From Alsobacter ponti (GTDB taxonomy: Bacteria; Pseudomonadota; Alphaproteobacteria; Rhizobiales; Beijerinckiaceae): a stretch of DNA of 64,000 nt. The notes beneath the pieces were generated by a model. The model ran no database searches. It was not told the origin of the DNA and saw nothing but the letters and a program-made list of their open reading frames with translations. The first letter of the stretch is position 1; every line of letters starts with the position of its first letter. Where the stretch lies: assembly GCF_024294805.1 (NCBI RefSeq), contig NZ_JANCLU010000003.1, positions 62,001 to 126,000 of the forward strand, in the 5' to 3' direction. Below are positions 15,927-23,908 of this stretch, in pieces. The position numbers and the translations under genes were made by a program.

Positions 15927-17303
15927 ATGGCGAAGGGGACCAAGAAGGCCTCCAGGACGGTGTTCGCCGACCCGGAGAAGGGCTCGGGCAAGGGCACAGG
16001 CAAGGCGAAGGCGGCGGCCAAGGGCGTCAACGCCAAGGCGGCCAAGGCCGGCAAGGGCAAGGCCGCGAAGCCCGCCCGGGCGGCGCACCGTCCGGCCGCG
16101 CCCGACATCGTCGTCGAGGCGAAGTCGCTCGCGGGCGGCAAGCTGACGTTCAAGGGCTGGCGGCGCGAGAACGGCCGCGTCGGGGTGCGCAACCACGTGC
16201 TCATCCTGCCGCTGGACGACCTCTCCAATTCCGTCTGCGAGGCGGTGGCCCACAACGTCAAGGGCACGCTCGCCATTCCGCACGCCTACGGACGGCTGCA
16301 GTTCGGCGAGGACCTCGAGCTGCATTTCCGCACGCTCATCGGCACCGGCTCCAACCCCAACGTCGCCGCTGTGGTGGTGGTCGGCATCGAGGACGGCTGG
16401 ACCGGTCGCGTCGTCGACGGCATCGCCAAGACGGGCAAGCCGGTGGTCGGCTTCGGCATCGAGGGCCACGGCGACATCGCCACCATCGCCCGCGCCTCCT
16501 ACGAGGCCAAGAAGATGGTGCAGTGGGCCACCGAGCTGCAGCGCGAGGAGTGCGACATCTCCGAGCTGTGGGTGTCGACCAAGTGCGGCGAGTCGGACAC
16601 CACGACGGGCCTGTCCTCCTGCCCCACCGTCGGCAACATGTACGACAAGCTGATCCCGCGCGGCGTCACCGGCGTGTTCGGCGAGACTTCCGAGATCACC
16701 GGCGCGGAGCACCTGTGCAAGGCGCGCGCGGCGACGCCGAAAGTGGCCGAGAAGTGGTACGCCATGTGGAAGGCGTACCAGGAGGACGTGATCGAGGCGC
16801 ACAAGACCGACGATCTTTCCGACAGCCAGCCCACCAAGGGCAACATCGCCGGCGGCCTCACGACCATCGAGGAAAAGGCTCTGGGCAACCTCGAGAAGAT
16901 CGGCCGCAACTCGAAGTTCATCGACGCGCTGCAGCCGGCCGAGACGCCGGCCAAGGGTCCGGGCCTCTATTACATGGACACGTCGTCGGCGGCCGCCGAA
17001 TGCGTGACGCTGATGGCGGCGGGCGGCTATGTCGTCCACACCTTCCCCACCGGGCAGGGCAACGTCATCGGCAACCCGATCGTCCCGGTGATCAAGATCT
17101 CCGGCAATCCGAAGACGATCCGCACCATGGGCGAGCACATCGACGTCGACGTGTCGGGCATCCTGCGGCGCGAGATGACCATCTCGCAGGCGGGTGACGC
17201 GCTGATCGACATGATCGTGCGCACGTCCAACGGACGCCTGACGGCGGCGGAGGCGCTGGGGCATCGGGAGTTCTCGATGACCAAGCTCTATCGCAGCGCC
17301 TGA
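15927..17303 (+). CDS. suyB: (2R)-sulfolactate sulfo-lyase subunit beta SuyB with Lys/Ala-rich N-terminal extension
   Basis: The 458-residue protein is a UxaA C-terminal domain (from about residue 73, with [18 protein letters not shown]). It has the conserved [19 protein letters not shown] segment near residue 215 with Cys residues likely to bind iron, and [18 protein letters not shown] near residue 380. It forms the sulfo-lyase with SuyA. The core matches the ~390-residue family length, but residues 1-60 form an extra low-complexity tail rich in Lys, Ala and Gly (for example [18 protein letters not shown]), unlike any SuyB I know. The ATG at 15927 has GAGGAGG upstream, so the tail is likely translated. 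Confidence 0.9.
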   Translation: MAKGTKKASRTVFADPEKGSGKGTGKAKAAAKGVNAKAAKAGKGKAAKPARAAHRPAAPDIVVEAKSLAGGKLTFKGWRRENGRVGVRNHVLILPLDDLSNSVCEAVAHNVKGTLAIPHAYGRLQFGEDLELHFRTLIGTGSNPNVAAVVVVGIEDGWTGRVVDGIAKTGKPVVGFGIEGHGDIATIARASYEAKKMVQWATELQREECDISELWVSTKCGESDTTTGLSSCPTVGNMYDKLIPRGVTGVFGETSEITGAEHLCKARAATPKVAEKWYAMWKAYQEDVIEAHKTDDLSDSQPTKGNIAGGLTTIEEKALGNLEKIGRNSKFIDALQPAETPAKGPGLYYMDTSSAAAECVTLMAAGGYVVHTFPTGQGNVIGNPIVPVIKISGNPKTIRTMGEHIDVDVSGILRREMTISQAGDALIDMIVRTSNGRLTAAEALGHREFSMTKLYRSA

Positions 17304-17388
17304 TCCTGGCGCGCCGCGGCATCCTTGCGGCGGCCGCGGCGTTCACGGGAAGTCGCCCCTCGGGGGCAGCAGGGAGACCGGCCGGCCC

Positions 17389-18456
17389 ATGGCTGAACAG
17401 GCCCAAACCGGCGGCGTCGCCGCCATGCGCGCGGCGAGCGCCCGCAATCTCGCCCGCGTGCTGGCTCCCGGCGTCGCGCTGTCGGCCGCGGTCGCGGTCG
17501 CGTCGGTGCTTGTCGAGCCGCTGACGGGGCGCGCCATCGGCGCGCTCACCGGCCGGGCGGTGGTGGTGCCCGCCGTGGTGGTGGCGCTGCTGATCGGCAT
17601 GGCGCTGCACCGCTTCGCGGCGCGTCCGCTGTTCGAGCCCGGCATGGCGTTCAGCGTCAAGAAGCTCCTGCGCATCGCCATCGCCCTGCTGGGCCTGCGC
17701 ATCGCGCTCGGCGACATCTGGGCGCTCGGCTTCGGCACGGCGCTGCTGGTGGTGGCGGCGATGGCCGTGACGGTCGTCTCCGGCGTCGCCTTCGCGCGGC
17801 TGTTCGGCCGCGAGGCGGCCTATGGGGCGCTGGCCGGCGGGGCGACGGCCGTGTGCGGCGCGTCGGCGGCGCTGGCCACCGCGTCCGTGCTGCCGAAATA
17901 TCCCAACCGCGACGCCGACACGGTGTTCACCGTCGTCGCCGTCAACGCGCTCTCCACCCTCGCCATGGTGGCCTACCCGGCACTCGGGCCGGTGTTCGGC
18001 TTCGACGACCGCACGCTCGGCATCCTGCTGGGCGCGACCATCCACGACGTCGCGCAGGTGGTCGGCGCCGGGTACTCGGTGTCGGAGACCACCGGCGACG
18101 CGGCGGTCATCGTCAAGCTGTTCCGGGTGTTCCTGCTGCTGCCTGTGGTGCTGGGCGTCGGCTGGTGGTTCGCCGGGCGCGGCGGCGCGCAGAACGCGCG
18201 CGTGCCCGTGCCGGTGTTCGCGCTGGTGTTCCTGGCGCTCGTGCTCGTCAACAGCGCGGGCCTCGCGCCCGCCGCCGTGAAGGCGGTGGTGAGCGAGGCG
18301 TCGCGCTGGGGCCTGCTGATCGCCATCGGCGCGCTGGGGCTCGGCACGTCGATCACCGCCATCCTGCGCGTCGGCTGGCGGCACGTCGCGGTGGTCTGCG
18401 GCACCACCGCCGTCATTCTCGGGGCCGTTCTCGCCGGCCTCCTCGTTCTGCGCTGA
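17389..18456 (+). CDS. suyZ: YeiH-family putative sulfite/sulfate exporter (SuyZ/TauZ-like)
   Basis: The 355-residue membrane protein belongs to the YeiH/UPF0324 family, with about ten hydrophobic segments. Recognisable parts are SVKKLLRIAIALLGLRIAL, GATAVCGASAALATASVLP and ATIHDVAQVVGAGYSVS. Members encoded next to sulfonate-desulfonating enzymes (SuyZ, TauZ) are thought to export the sulfite or sulfate released. It lies between suyB and slcC, 85 bases after suyB, which fits disposal of the SuyAB product. Transport direction and ion are inferred. Confidence 0.87.
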   Translation: MAEQAQTGGVAAMRAASARNLARVLAPGVALSAAVAVASVLVEPLTGRAIGALTGRAVVVPAVVVALLIGMALHRFAARPLFEPGMAFSVKKLLRIAIALLGLRIALGDIWALGFGTALLVVAAMAVTVVSGVAFARLFGREAAYGALAGGATAVCGASAALATASVLPKYPNRDADTVFTVVAVNALSTLAMVAYPALGPVFGFDDRTLGILLGATIHDVAQVVGAGYSVSETTGDAAVIVKLFRVFLLLPVVLGVGWWFAGRGGAQNARVPVPVFALVFLALVLVNSAGLAPAAVKAVVSEASRWGLLIAIGALGLGTSITAILRVGWRHVAVVCGTTAVILGAVLAGLLVLR

Positions 18457-18464
18457 GGTTCGCC

Positions 18465-19406
18465 ATGGCCGACATCGTGATTTCCGAATTCATGGACGAG
18501 GCCGCCGTCGCGGAGCTCGCCACGCGCCACGCCACGCTGTACGACCCCGGCCTCGTCGACCGGCCCGACGAGCTGGCGCGCGCGGTGCGCGACTGCCGCG
18601 CGCTGATCGTGCGCAACCGGACGCAGGTGCGCGGCGCGCTGCTCGCCGGCGCGGAGCGGCTGGCAGCGGTCGGGAGGCTCGGCGTCGGGCTCGACAATAT
18701 CGACGTCGACGCCTGCAAGGCGCGCGGCGTGGCGGTGTTCCCGGCGACGGGGGCCAACGACGTGTCGGTGGCCGAATACGTCATCGCCACGGCGATGGTG
18801 CTGCTGCGGGGCGCGTATGCCGTCACGCCGAAGGTGGCGGCGGGCGGCTGGCCGCGCAACGCCCTCATCGGCGGGCGCGAGATTTCCGGCAAGACGCTGG
18901 GTCTCGTCGGCTTCGGGGCCATCGCGCGCGAGACGGCGCGGCGCGCCCGAGCGCTCGGCATGGAGGTGGTGGGCCACGACCCCTATGTCGCGGCGGACGA
19001 CCCCGCCTGGGCGGCGCACGAAGCGCGCTCCGCGCCGCTCGACGCCCTGCTGGCCGAAAGCGACGTGGTAAGCCTGCACGTGCCGCTGACCGCGACGACG
19101 CGCAACCTGATCGACGCCGGCGCTTTGTCGCGCATGAAGCGCGACGCCGTGCTGATCAACGCGGCGCGCGGCGGCGTGGTCGACGAGGCGGCCCTGGCCG
19201 CGGCTTTGCGCGCCGGCGCGCTGGGCGGCGCGGCGCTTGACGTGTTCGACGAGGAGCCGCTGGACGCGGCGCGCGGCGCGGTGTTCGTCGACTGCGCGAA
19301 CCTGCTGCTGACGCCCCACATCGCCGGCGTGACGGCGGAATCCAACGTGCGCGTCTCCTCCGTCACCGCCCGCAACGTGCTCAAGGCGCTGGAGGCGGCC
19401 CGATGA
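18465..19406 (+). CDS. slcC: (S)-sulfolactate dehydrogenase SlcC (D-isomer-specific 2-hydroxyacid dehydrogenase family)
   Basis: The 313-residue NAD enzyme has the family's nucleotide-binding motif GLVGFGAIARETARRA near residue 145, the catalytic Arg in INAARGGVVDE, the Glu in FDEEPLD and the His in LLTPHIAGVT. In the sulfolactate-inverting system of Chromohalobacter, SlcC oxidises (S)-sulfolactate to 3-sulfopyruvate and ComC reduces it to (R)-sulfolactate for SuyAB. The gene lies eight bases after suyZ and overlaps comC by four bases (ATGA), matching that partnership. From sequence alone it could be a phosphoglycerate-dehydrogenase-like enzyme of other specificity. Confidence 0.85.
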   Translation: MADIVISEFMDEAAVAELATRHATLYDPGLVDRPDELARAVRDCRALIVRNRTQVRGALLAGAERLAAVGRLGVGLDNIDVDACKARGVAVFPATGANDVSVAEYVIATAMVLLRGAYAVTPKVAAGGWPRNALIGGREISGKTLGLVGFGAIARETARRARALGMEVVGHDPYVAADDPAWAAHEARSAPLDALLAESDVVSLHVPLTATTRNLIDAGALSRMKRDAVLINAARGGVVDEAALAAALRAGALGGAALDVFDEEPLDAARGAVFVDCANLLLTPHIAGVTAESNVRVSSVTARNVLKALEAAR

Positions 19407-20395
19407 CCCGCTACGCGCTGGACAGAGTTGAGAGCTGGGTCGCCGGCATCTTCGCGCGCGGCGGCGCGAACGAGGCGGCGGCGCGGGCCACTGCGCGCGC
19501 CCTCGTCGGCGCGGAGGCGGACGGGCTCAAGGGCCACGGGCTGACGCGCGTTCCGACCTACCTCGCCATGCTCGCGGCGGGCAAGATCGACGGCAAGGCC
19601 GCGCCGCGCGCCAGCCGTCCGCGCCCGGGCGTGCTCGCCATCGACGCCGCCGACGGCTTCGCCTACCCGGCGCTCGACCTCGCCATCACCGAACTGCCGG
19701 AGATGGCGCGCGCCCAGGGCATCGCGGCGGCCGCCATCGCGCGCTCCAACCATTGCGGCGCGGCGGGGCACCACGTCGAGCGGCTGGCCGACGCCGGGCT
19801 CGTGGCGCTGCTGTTCGCCAACACGCCGGCGGCCATCGCCCCGTGGGGCGGCGGACAGGCGGTGTTCGGCACCAACCCCATCGCCTTCGCCACGCCGCTG
19901 CCGGGCCGCGCCCCGGTCGTGGTCGACCTGGCGCTGTCCAAGGTGGCGCGCGGCGCGCTTGTCAACGCCAAGGCCAAGGGCGAGCCCATTCCGGAAGGCT
20001 GGGCGCTCGGCCCGGACGGCGCGCCCACCACCGACCCTGACGTGGGGCTGAAGGGGACCATGATCCCGCTCGGCGACGCCAAGGGCGCGGCGCTGGCCTT
20101 CATGGTCGAGGTGCTGGCGGCGGCTCTGGTCGGCGCGCACTTCGCGGCGGAGGCGTCGTCCTTCCTCGACGACAAGGGCGGCCCGCCGCGCACCGGCCAG
20201 CTGCTCATCGCGCTCGACCCGGCGGGCTTCGGCCACGCCGGCTTCGGCGAGCGCATCGCCACGCTGGCGGCGATGATCGAGGGACAGAAGGGCGCGCGGC
20301 TCTCCGGCGTGCGCCGGCTGGCGCTGCGCGACGCGGCGCGGCGCGACGGGCTGGAGGTTCCCGCCAGCCTGATCGCCGCCCACGGCGAGCCGTAG
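19403..20395 (+). CDS. comC: (R)-sulfolactate dehydrogenase ComC (Ldh/malate dehydrogenase type 2 family)
   Basis: The 330-residue protein belongs to the LDH2/MDH2 family, not the classical Rossmann LDHs. It shows AIARSNHCGAAGHHVE with the active-site His near residue 116, FGTNPIAFATPLPG and ALSKVARGALVNAKAKGEP. ComC reduces 3-sulfopyruvate to (R)-sulfolactate. It is the last gene of suyAB-suyZ-slcC-comC and completes the S-to-R inversion in front of SuyAB. The start codon overlaps the slcC stop. Confidence 0.86.
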   Translation: MTRYALDRVESWVAGIFARGGANEAAARATARALVGAEADGLKGHGLTRVPTYLAMLAAGKIDGKAAPRASRPRPGVLAIDAADGFAYPALDLAITELPEMARAQGIAAAAIARSNHCGAAGHHVERLADAGLVALLFANTPAAIAPWGGGQAVFGTNPIAFATPLPGRAPVVVDLALSKVARGALVNAKAKGEPIPEGWALGPDGAPTTDPDVGLKGTMIPLGDAKGAALAFMVEVLAAALVGAHFAAEASSFLDDKGGPPRTGQLLIALDPAGFGHAGFGERIATLAAMIEGQKGARLSGVRRLALRDAARRDGLEVPASLIAAHGEP

Positions 20396-20397
20396 CA

Positions 20398-20418
20398 GGC
20401 GGGGCGCTCAGCCCCGCC
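20398..20418. terminator. Hairpin between convergent comC and the GH31 gene
   Basis: A perfect 8-bp stem (GGCGGGGC with GCCCCGCC) closes the loop GCTCA, in the 12-bp gap between the two convergent operons and the end of the GH31 gene. There is no U-tract. It probably marks the 3' end of both transcripts. Confidence 0.4.
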
Positions 20419-22504
20419 AGACCGTCTCCACCTCCGGTGCGAAGCCGGTCTCGGCCGTGCTGCGCACCGCGGGGCCGAGCGGAATCGCCGCGCCGTCGCG
20501 GGCGAACACCGCCATCTCGTCGAGCGCCAGCCTGAGGCGCAGCACGCAGCCGCCCTCGATCGGCTCGCCGCCCTGCGGGAAGCGCCGCCAGCGCCCGGCC
20601 GGCAGGTAGACCTCCACCTCGCCGCCGGGGCGCGGGCAGGCGGCGACCAGCAGGTCCGGCCCGCACATGAATTGCTCGTCGAAGCCCCACGCGGCGGGAT
20701 CGTCCGGCGCGGCGAGCGGCATGGCCCGCTGCACGGGCATGCCGGTGCGGGTCGCCTCCTCGACGCAGGCCCACAGATAGGGCAGCAGCCGGTAGCGCCA
20801 CTCCAGCGCCAGCGTCACCGCCGCCTCGGCCTCGGGGCCGTAGGCCCAGGGCTCGCGGGGGCCGATGCCGTGGAAGCGCAGATGCGAGATGAAGATCGCC
20901 GCCTGCGTCCAGCGGACGTAGAGCTCGGGGTCGCGGCGGTCCTTGTAGAAGCCGCCGACGTCGCTGGCGTGGAACGGGCCGCCGCTGAGACCCCAGCAGA
21001 GGCCGCCGCGGATCGAGGCGGCCATGCCCTCCCAGTCCGCCTGCGGGTCGCCGCCCCACTGCACCGGATAGCGCTGGCTCCCGGCCCAGCCGGCGCGGCC
21101 GAACAGGAACGCGCCCGTCGGGCAGTACAGCCGCGCCGCCTCGTCGACGCAGGCGTTGTAGAGCAGCGGATAGACGTTGCGCAGCCGCTCGCCGGAATCG
21201 CCGTTGGCGGCGACGCAATCGGGGTCGACCTGCTCGCCGAAGTCCGACTTGATCATGTCGACGCCCAGCTCGAACAGCGGCCGGTGCGCGTCGCGCCAGA
21301 AGGCGTAGGCGTCGGGCTGCGTGAAGTCGACGAGGCCGGAGACGGGCAGCTGCGTCAGCACCTGGCCGAAGGGCTCGGGGTCGAAGTGGTAGAGGTACGG
21401 CTCGCCCGTGCGCCGGTCGCGCAGCAGCCAGCCCTTGGCGGCCATCTCGGCGAAGAGCGGCCCGTCGCGCGAGACGAGCGGGTATTCCCACACGCAGACC
21501 TTGAAGCCGAGCGCCTTCAGCTCGGCGAAGACGGGCTTCGGGTCGGCGTAGCGCGCGGGGTCGAAGTGGAAGTGGAAGCGCGTCGGCGTGTCCTGCCAGG
21601 CGCGGCCGTCGAAGGTGATGGTGTCGCAGCGCATGCCGCGCCGGCGCACCTCGCGCGCCGCCTCGAGGATCTCGTCCGCCGTGCGGTAATAGGCCTTGGA
21701 GAGGATCGCGCCGAGCGACCAGTAGGGCGGCGCGGGGGCGCGGCCGGTGAGGTCGGTATAGGCGCGCAGCAGCGCCGCGCCGTCCGCGCCGGCGAGGACG
21801 AAGAGGTCGAGCGCCGCGTCGTCGATCGCGAGGCCGTAGCTGCGCTGCGACCACAGCGGCGCGCCGACCGCGTGCGTGACGGTCGCGGGCGTGTGGACGA
21901 AGACGCCCCAGCCCGAGCGCGACACCGCGCCCGGCGACCACGCGAAGGGCGTGTTCTTGTAGGCGCGCTCGCCGTTGACGCCGAGCGCGTCGAAGACGAG
22001 CGAGCGGACGAACTGCCCGCGCTTGTTCAGCGGCCCCCATTTCTCGCCGAGGCCGTAGACCGGCTCCGAGGCGGCGAGGTCGAGCGCCACGAACCAGCCG
22101 CCGTCCTCGCGCCGCGCGAAGGGCGGCAGGCGGTGCTCGCGCACGAAGTGCCCGTCGGTGGCGCTGCGCTGCACGATGCGGCCGTCCCGCTCCAGCGCGA
22201 AGGTCAGCGGCTCGCGGCCGAGCGTCAGGCGGAAGCCGCCCCACGCCAGCGTCACGCCGGCGTCGTCCTCCGCCAGCGTCGCGCTCTCTTCGGCCGGGTC
22301 GCCGGCCAGGATGGGATAAAGCGGCAGGTCAGTGGGGCCGAGCCGCAGGCGGACGCCGTCGGCCAGCGCGGTGGCGAGCAGCGGGCCCGCGGTGGTCGGC
22401 AGCGAGATGGTCGAGGCCGACAGCTGCGTGGCCGGCCCGGTGACGGCGAGCGGCGGCAGGCGCGACCACAGCGGCTCTTCAGGCAGGGGAAGGACGGCGC
22501 TCAT
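20408..22504 (-). CDS. Glycoside hydrolase family 31 (YicI-like; candidate sulfoquinovosidase or alpha-xylosidase/glucosidase)
   Basis: The 698-residue protein has a GH31 N-terminal beta domain (residues about 30-250) and the catalytic barrel. The predicted nucleophile is Asp421 in GVDMIKSDFGE and the acid/base is Asp486 in VQWGGDPQADWEGM. These motifs and their positions resemble YicI alpha-xylosidase (recalled D416/D482) more than the YihQ sulfoquinovosidase. Context (last gene of the YihV-like kinase operon) suggests that it releases sulfoquinovose from its glycosides, but sequence alone does not show sulfonate specificity. Its ATG overlaps the stop of the isomerase gene (ATGA). There is no signal peptide, so it acts in the cytoplasm after import. 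Confidence 0.87.
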   Translation of the reverse strand: MSAVLPLPEEPLWSRLPPLAVTGPATQLSASTISLPTTAGPLLATALADGVRLRLGPTDLPLYPILAGDPAEESATLAEDDAGVTLAWGGFRLTLGREPLTFALERDGRIVQRSATDGHFVREHRLPPFARREDGGWFVALDLAASEPVYGLGEKWGPLNKRGQFVRSLVFDALGVNGERAYKNTPFAWSPGAVSRSGWGVFVHTPATVTHAVGAPLWSQRSYGLAIDDAALDLFVLAGADGAALLRAYTDLTGRAPAPPYWSLGAILSKAYYRTADEILEAAREVRRRGMRCDTITFDGRAWQDTPTRFHFHFDPARYADPKPVFAELKALGFKVCVWEYPLVSRDGPLFAEMAAKGWLLRDRRTGEPYLYHFDPEPFGQVLTQLPVSGLVDFTQPDAYAFWRDAHRPLFELGVDMIKSDFGEQVDPDCVAANGDSGERLRNVYPLLYNACVDEAARLYCPTGAFLFGRAGWAGSQRYPVQWGGDPQADWEGMAASIRGGLCWGLSGGPFHASDVGGFYKDRRDPELYVRWTQAAIFISHLRFHGIGPREPWAYGPEAEAAVTLALEWRYRLLPYLWACVEEATRTGMPVQRAMPLAAPDDPAAWGFDEQFMCGPDLLVAACPRPGGEVEVYLPAGRWRRFPQGGEPIEGGCVLRLRLALDEMAVFARDGAAIPLGPAVRSTAETGFAPEVETVWRG

Positions 22505-23907
22505 GTCAGCTCCACGATCTCCAGGCCCATGCGCTGGGCGGCGGCGCGCAGCGCCGGGCGGTGCTCGCCATAGGCCAGCGCCACATGGTGCTCCAGCCCC
22601 TGCTCCATCATCACCGCCGCCACCTCGCCGGCCGCCCGGTCGAAGCGCACGACGCCCGAGGTTCCGGTGAAGCTCAGCGGCGCGCGCAGCATTTCCGCGC
22701 CGGCCAGCACCATCTTCGGCGCGTTCATCGCCTGGCTGATGCGCGCCACGGTGACGCGCCCCGGCCGCAGGCCGAACTGCGCCAGCAGCGGCATGCGGCG
22801 GTTGGAGTGGATCTGCGCCTCCGGCGGGGTCGCCGGGTCGGCCATCGAGAGCGGCGCGGAGCCGCAGTGCCAGAACACGCCGGTATCGCTGGCGGCGTCC
22901 ATGTCGACGATGTCGACGAGCCAGGCGGGCTCGCCGGCGATCTCCTGCAGCAGCAGGGAGGTCACCGTGCCGTAGACGTCCGCCTCGCAGGCGCAGGGCA
23001 CGCCCTTCTCGGTCATCATCCCCATCGGCCCGCACGCGGCGCAGCCATAGTCGGTGAACATCTCCGGCCAGCAGCGCACCGCCAGGCCCTTGAGGTCGCG
23101 GTCGGCGGCGAAGCCCTCGAGCGCGCGATAGACCCGCAGCGAGCGGTCGAGCTGGTCCTGGTCGACGCCCTCGAGCCCGGCGATGTCGCGCGACACGCCG
23201 GCGCGCGTCTGCGCCACGGCGTCCGCCGGCATGGCCCTGGCGCGGGCGAACACCTCGTCGAGGCGGATCGGTTCCACCCCCACCCCAGCCAGCGCGGAGA
23301 GCGCCGCCGGCTCGTAGCGGCAAGTGTCGAAGCCCGCCGGATGCTCGCCCACAAGGCCGATGCGCGCGCCGCGAAGCGCCGCCAGCGCCGCGTCGGCGCG
23401 CCGGCCGTCCTCGGCGGAGGTCGCCTCGCTCCGCGCCACCGGCTCGGCCGCCGGCCCCTGCCCGCCCCGCGCCATGGCGAGGATGTCGGCAGCGGCCTCC
23501 GGCGCGTCCGGCGCGGCATAGAGCCAGCCCGCCTTGCGCCCGGCGCGGCCCAGCGCGTGCTTGGCGAGGTTGAGGCCGCAGAACGCGTTGAGCCGCAGCC
23601 TTCCGCCGGCGCGCGGCTCCGGGAACGCCCAGATGCCGAGCGGCGCGGCGACGCGCTCGGCGATCTTCACGGTCATGCTGGCGTCGGTGAACGTCACCTG
23701 CATCAGCAGCACGAAATCGACCTGCTCGCCGGCCAGGCCCTCCAGCGCGGCCTCGGTGGCGGCGGCGTCGAACAGCAGCTCGCGCGGGCCCACCGTGGCG
23801 ATGCCGGCGCGGTCGAGCGCGGCGAAGGCGGCGGCCGCCATCTCCTGCGCGTAGGGAACGTCGAAGGTGGGCCGGGCCAGCGGCAGCACGGCGATGCGGG
23901 GCGTCAT
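22501..23907 (-). CDS. L-fucose/L-arabinose isomerase-fold sugar isomerase; candidate sulfoquinovose isomerase
   Basis: The 468-residue protein resembles the L-fucose isomerase superfamily. It has an N-terminal Rossmann-like domain (RIAVLPLARPTFDVP onward) and a C-terminal domain with probable metal ligands: Glu308 in CACEADVYGT, the Asp cluster in VDMDAASDTG near 331-336, and His residues in FWHCGSAP and GLEHHVALAYG. It is not a YihS-type (AGE-fold) isomerase. I recall that isomerases of this fold serve as sulfoquinovose isomerases in Bacillus and Arthrobacter sulfoglycolysis. Its place between a YihT/LacD-like aldolase and a GH31 gene supports sulfoquinovose to sulfofructose conversion, by inference. 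It starts two bases before the aldolase stop codon. Confidence 0.8.
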   Translation of the reverse strand: MTPRIAVLPLARPTFDVPYAQEMAAAAFAALDRAGIATVGPRELLFDAAATEAALEGLAGEQVDFVLLMQVTFTDASMTVKIAERVAAPLGIWAFPEPRAGGRLRLNAFCGLNLAKHALGRAGRKAGWLYAAPDAPEAAADILAMARGGQGPAAEPVARSEATSAEDGRRADAALAALRGARIGLVGEHPAGFDTCRYEPAALSALAGVGVEPIRLDEVFARARAMPADAVAQTRAGVSRDIAGLEGVDQDQLDRSLRVYRALEGFAADRDLKGLAVRCWPEMFTDYGCAACGPMGMMTEKGVPCACEADVYGTVTSLLLQEIAGEPAWLVDIVDMDAASDTGVFWHCGSAPLSMADPATPPEAQIHSNRRMPLLAQFGLRPGRVTVARISQAMNAPKMVLAGAEMLRAPLSFTGTSGVVRFDRAAGEVAAVMMEQGLEHHVALAYGEHRPALRAAAQRMGLEIVELT

Positions 23908-23908
23908 T

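Noticed and set aside
15628-17303. Altronate dehydratase (UxaA) as the identity of the two-subunit enzyme
   Set aside because: There is no uronate pathway gene nearby; the split subunits, the SuyA-like C-terminus and the adjacent exporter/SlcC/ComC genes fit sulfolactate sulfo-lyase better.
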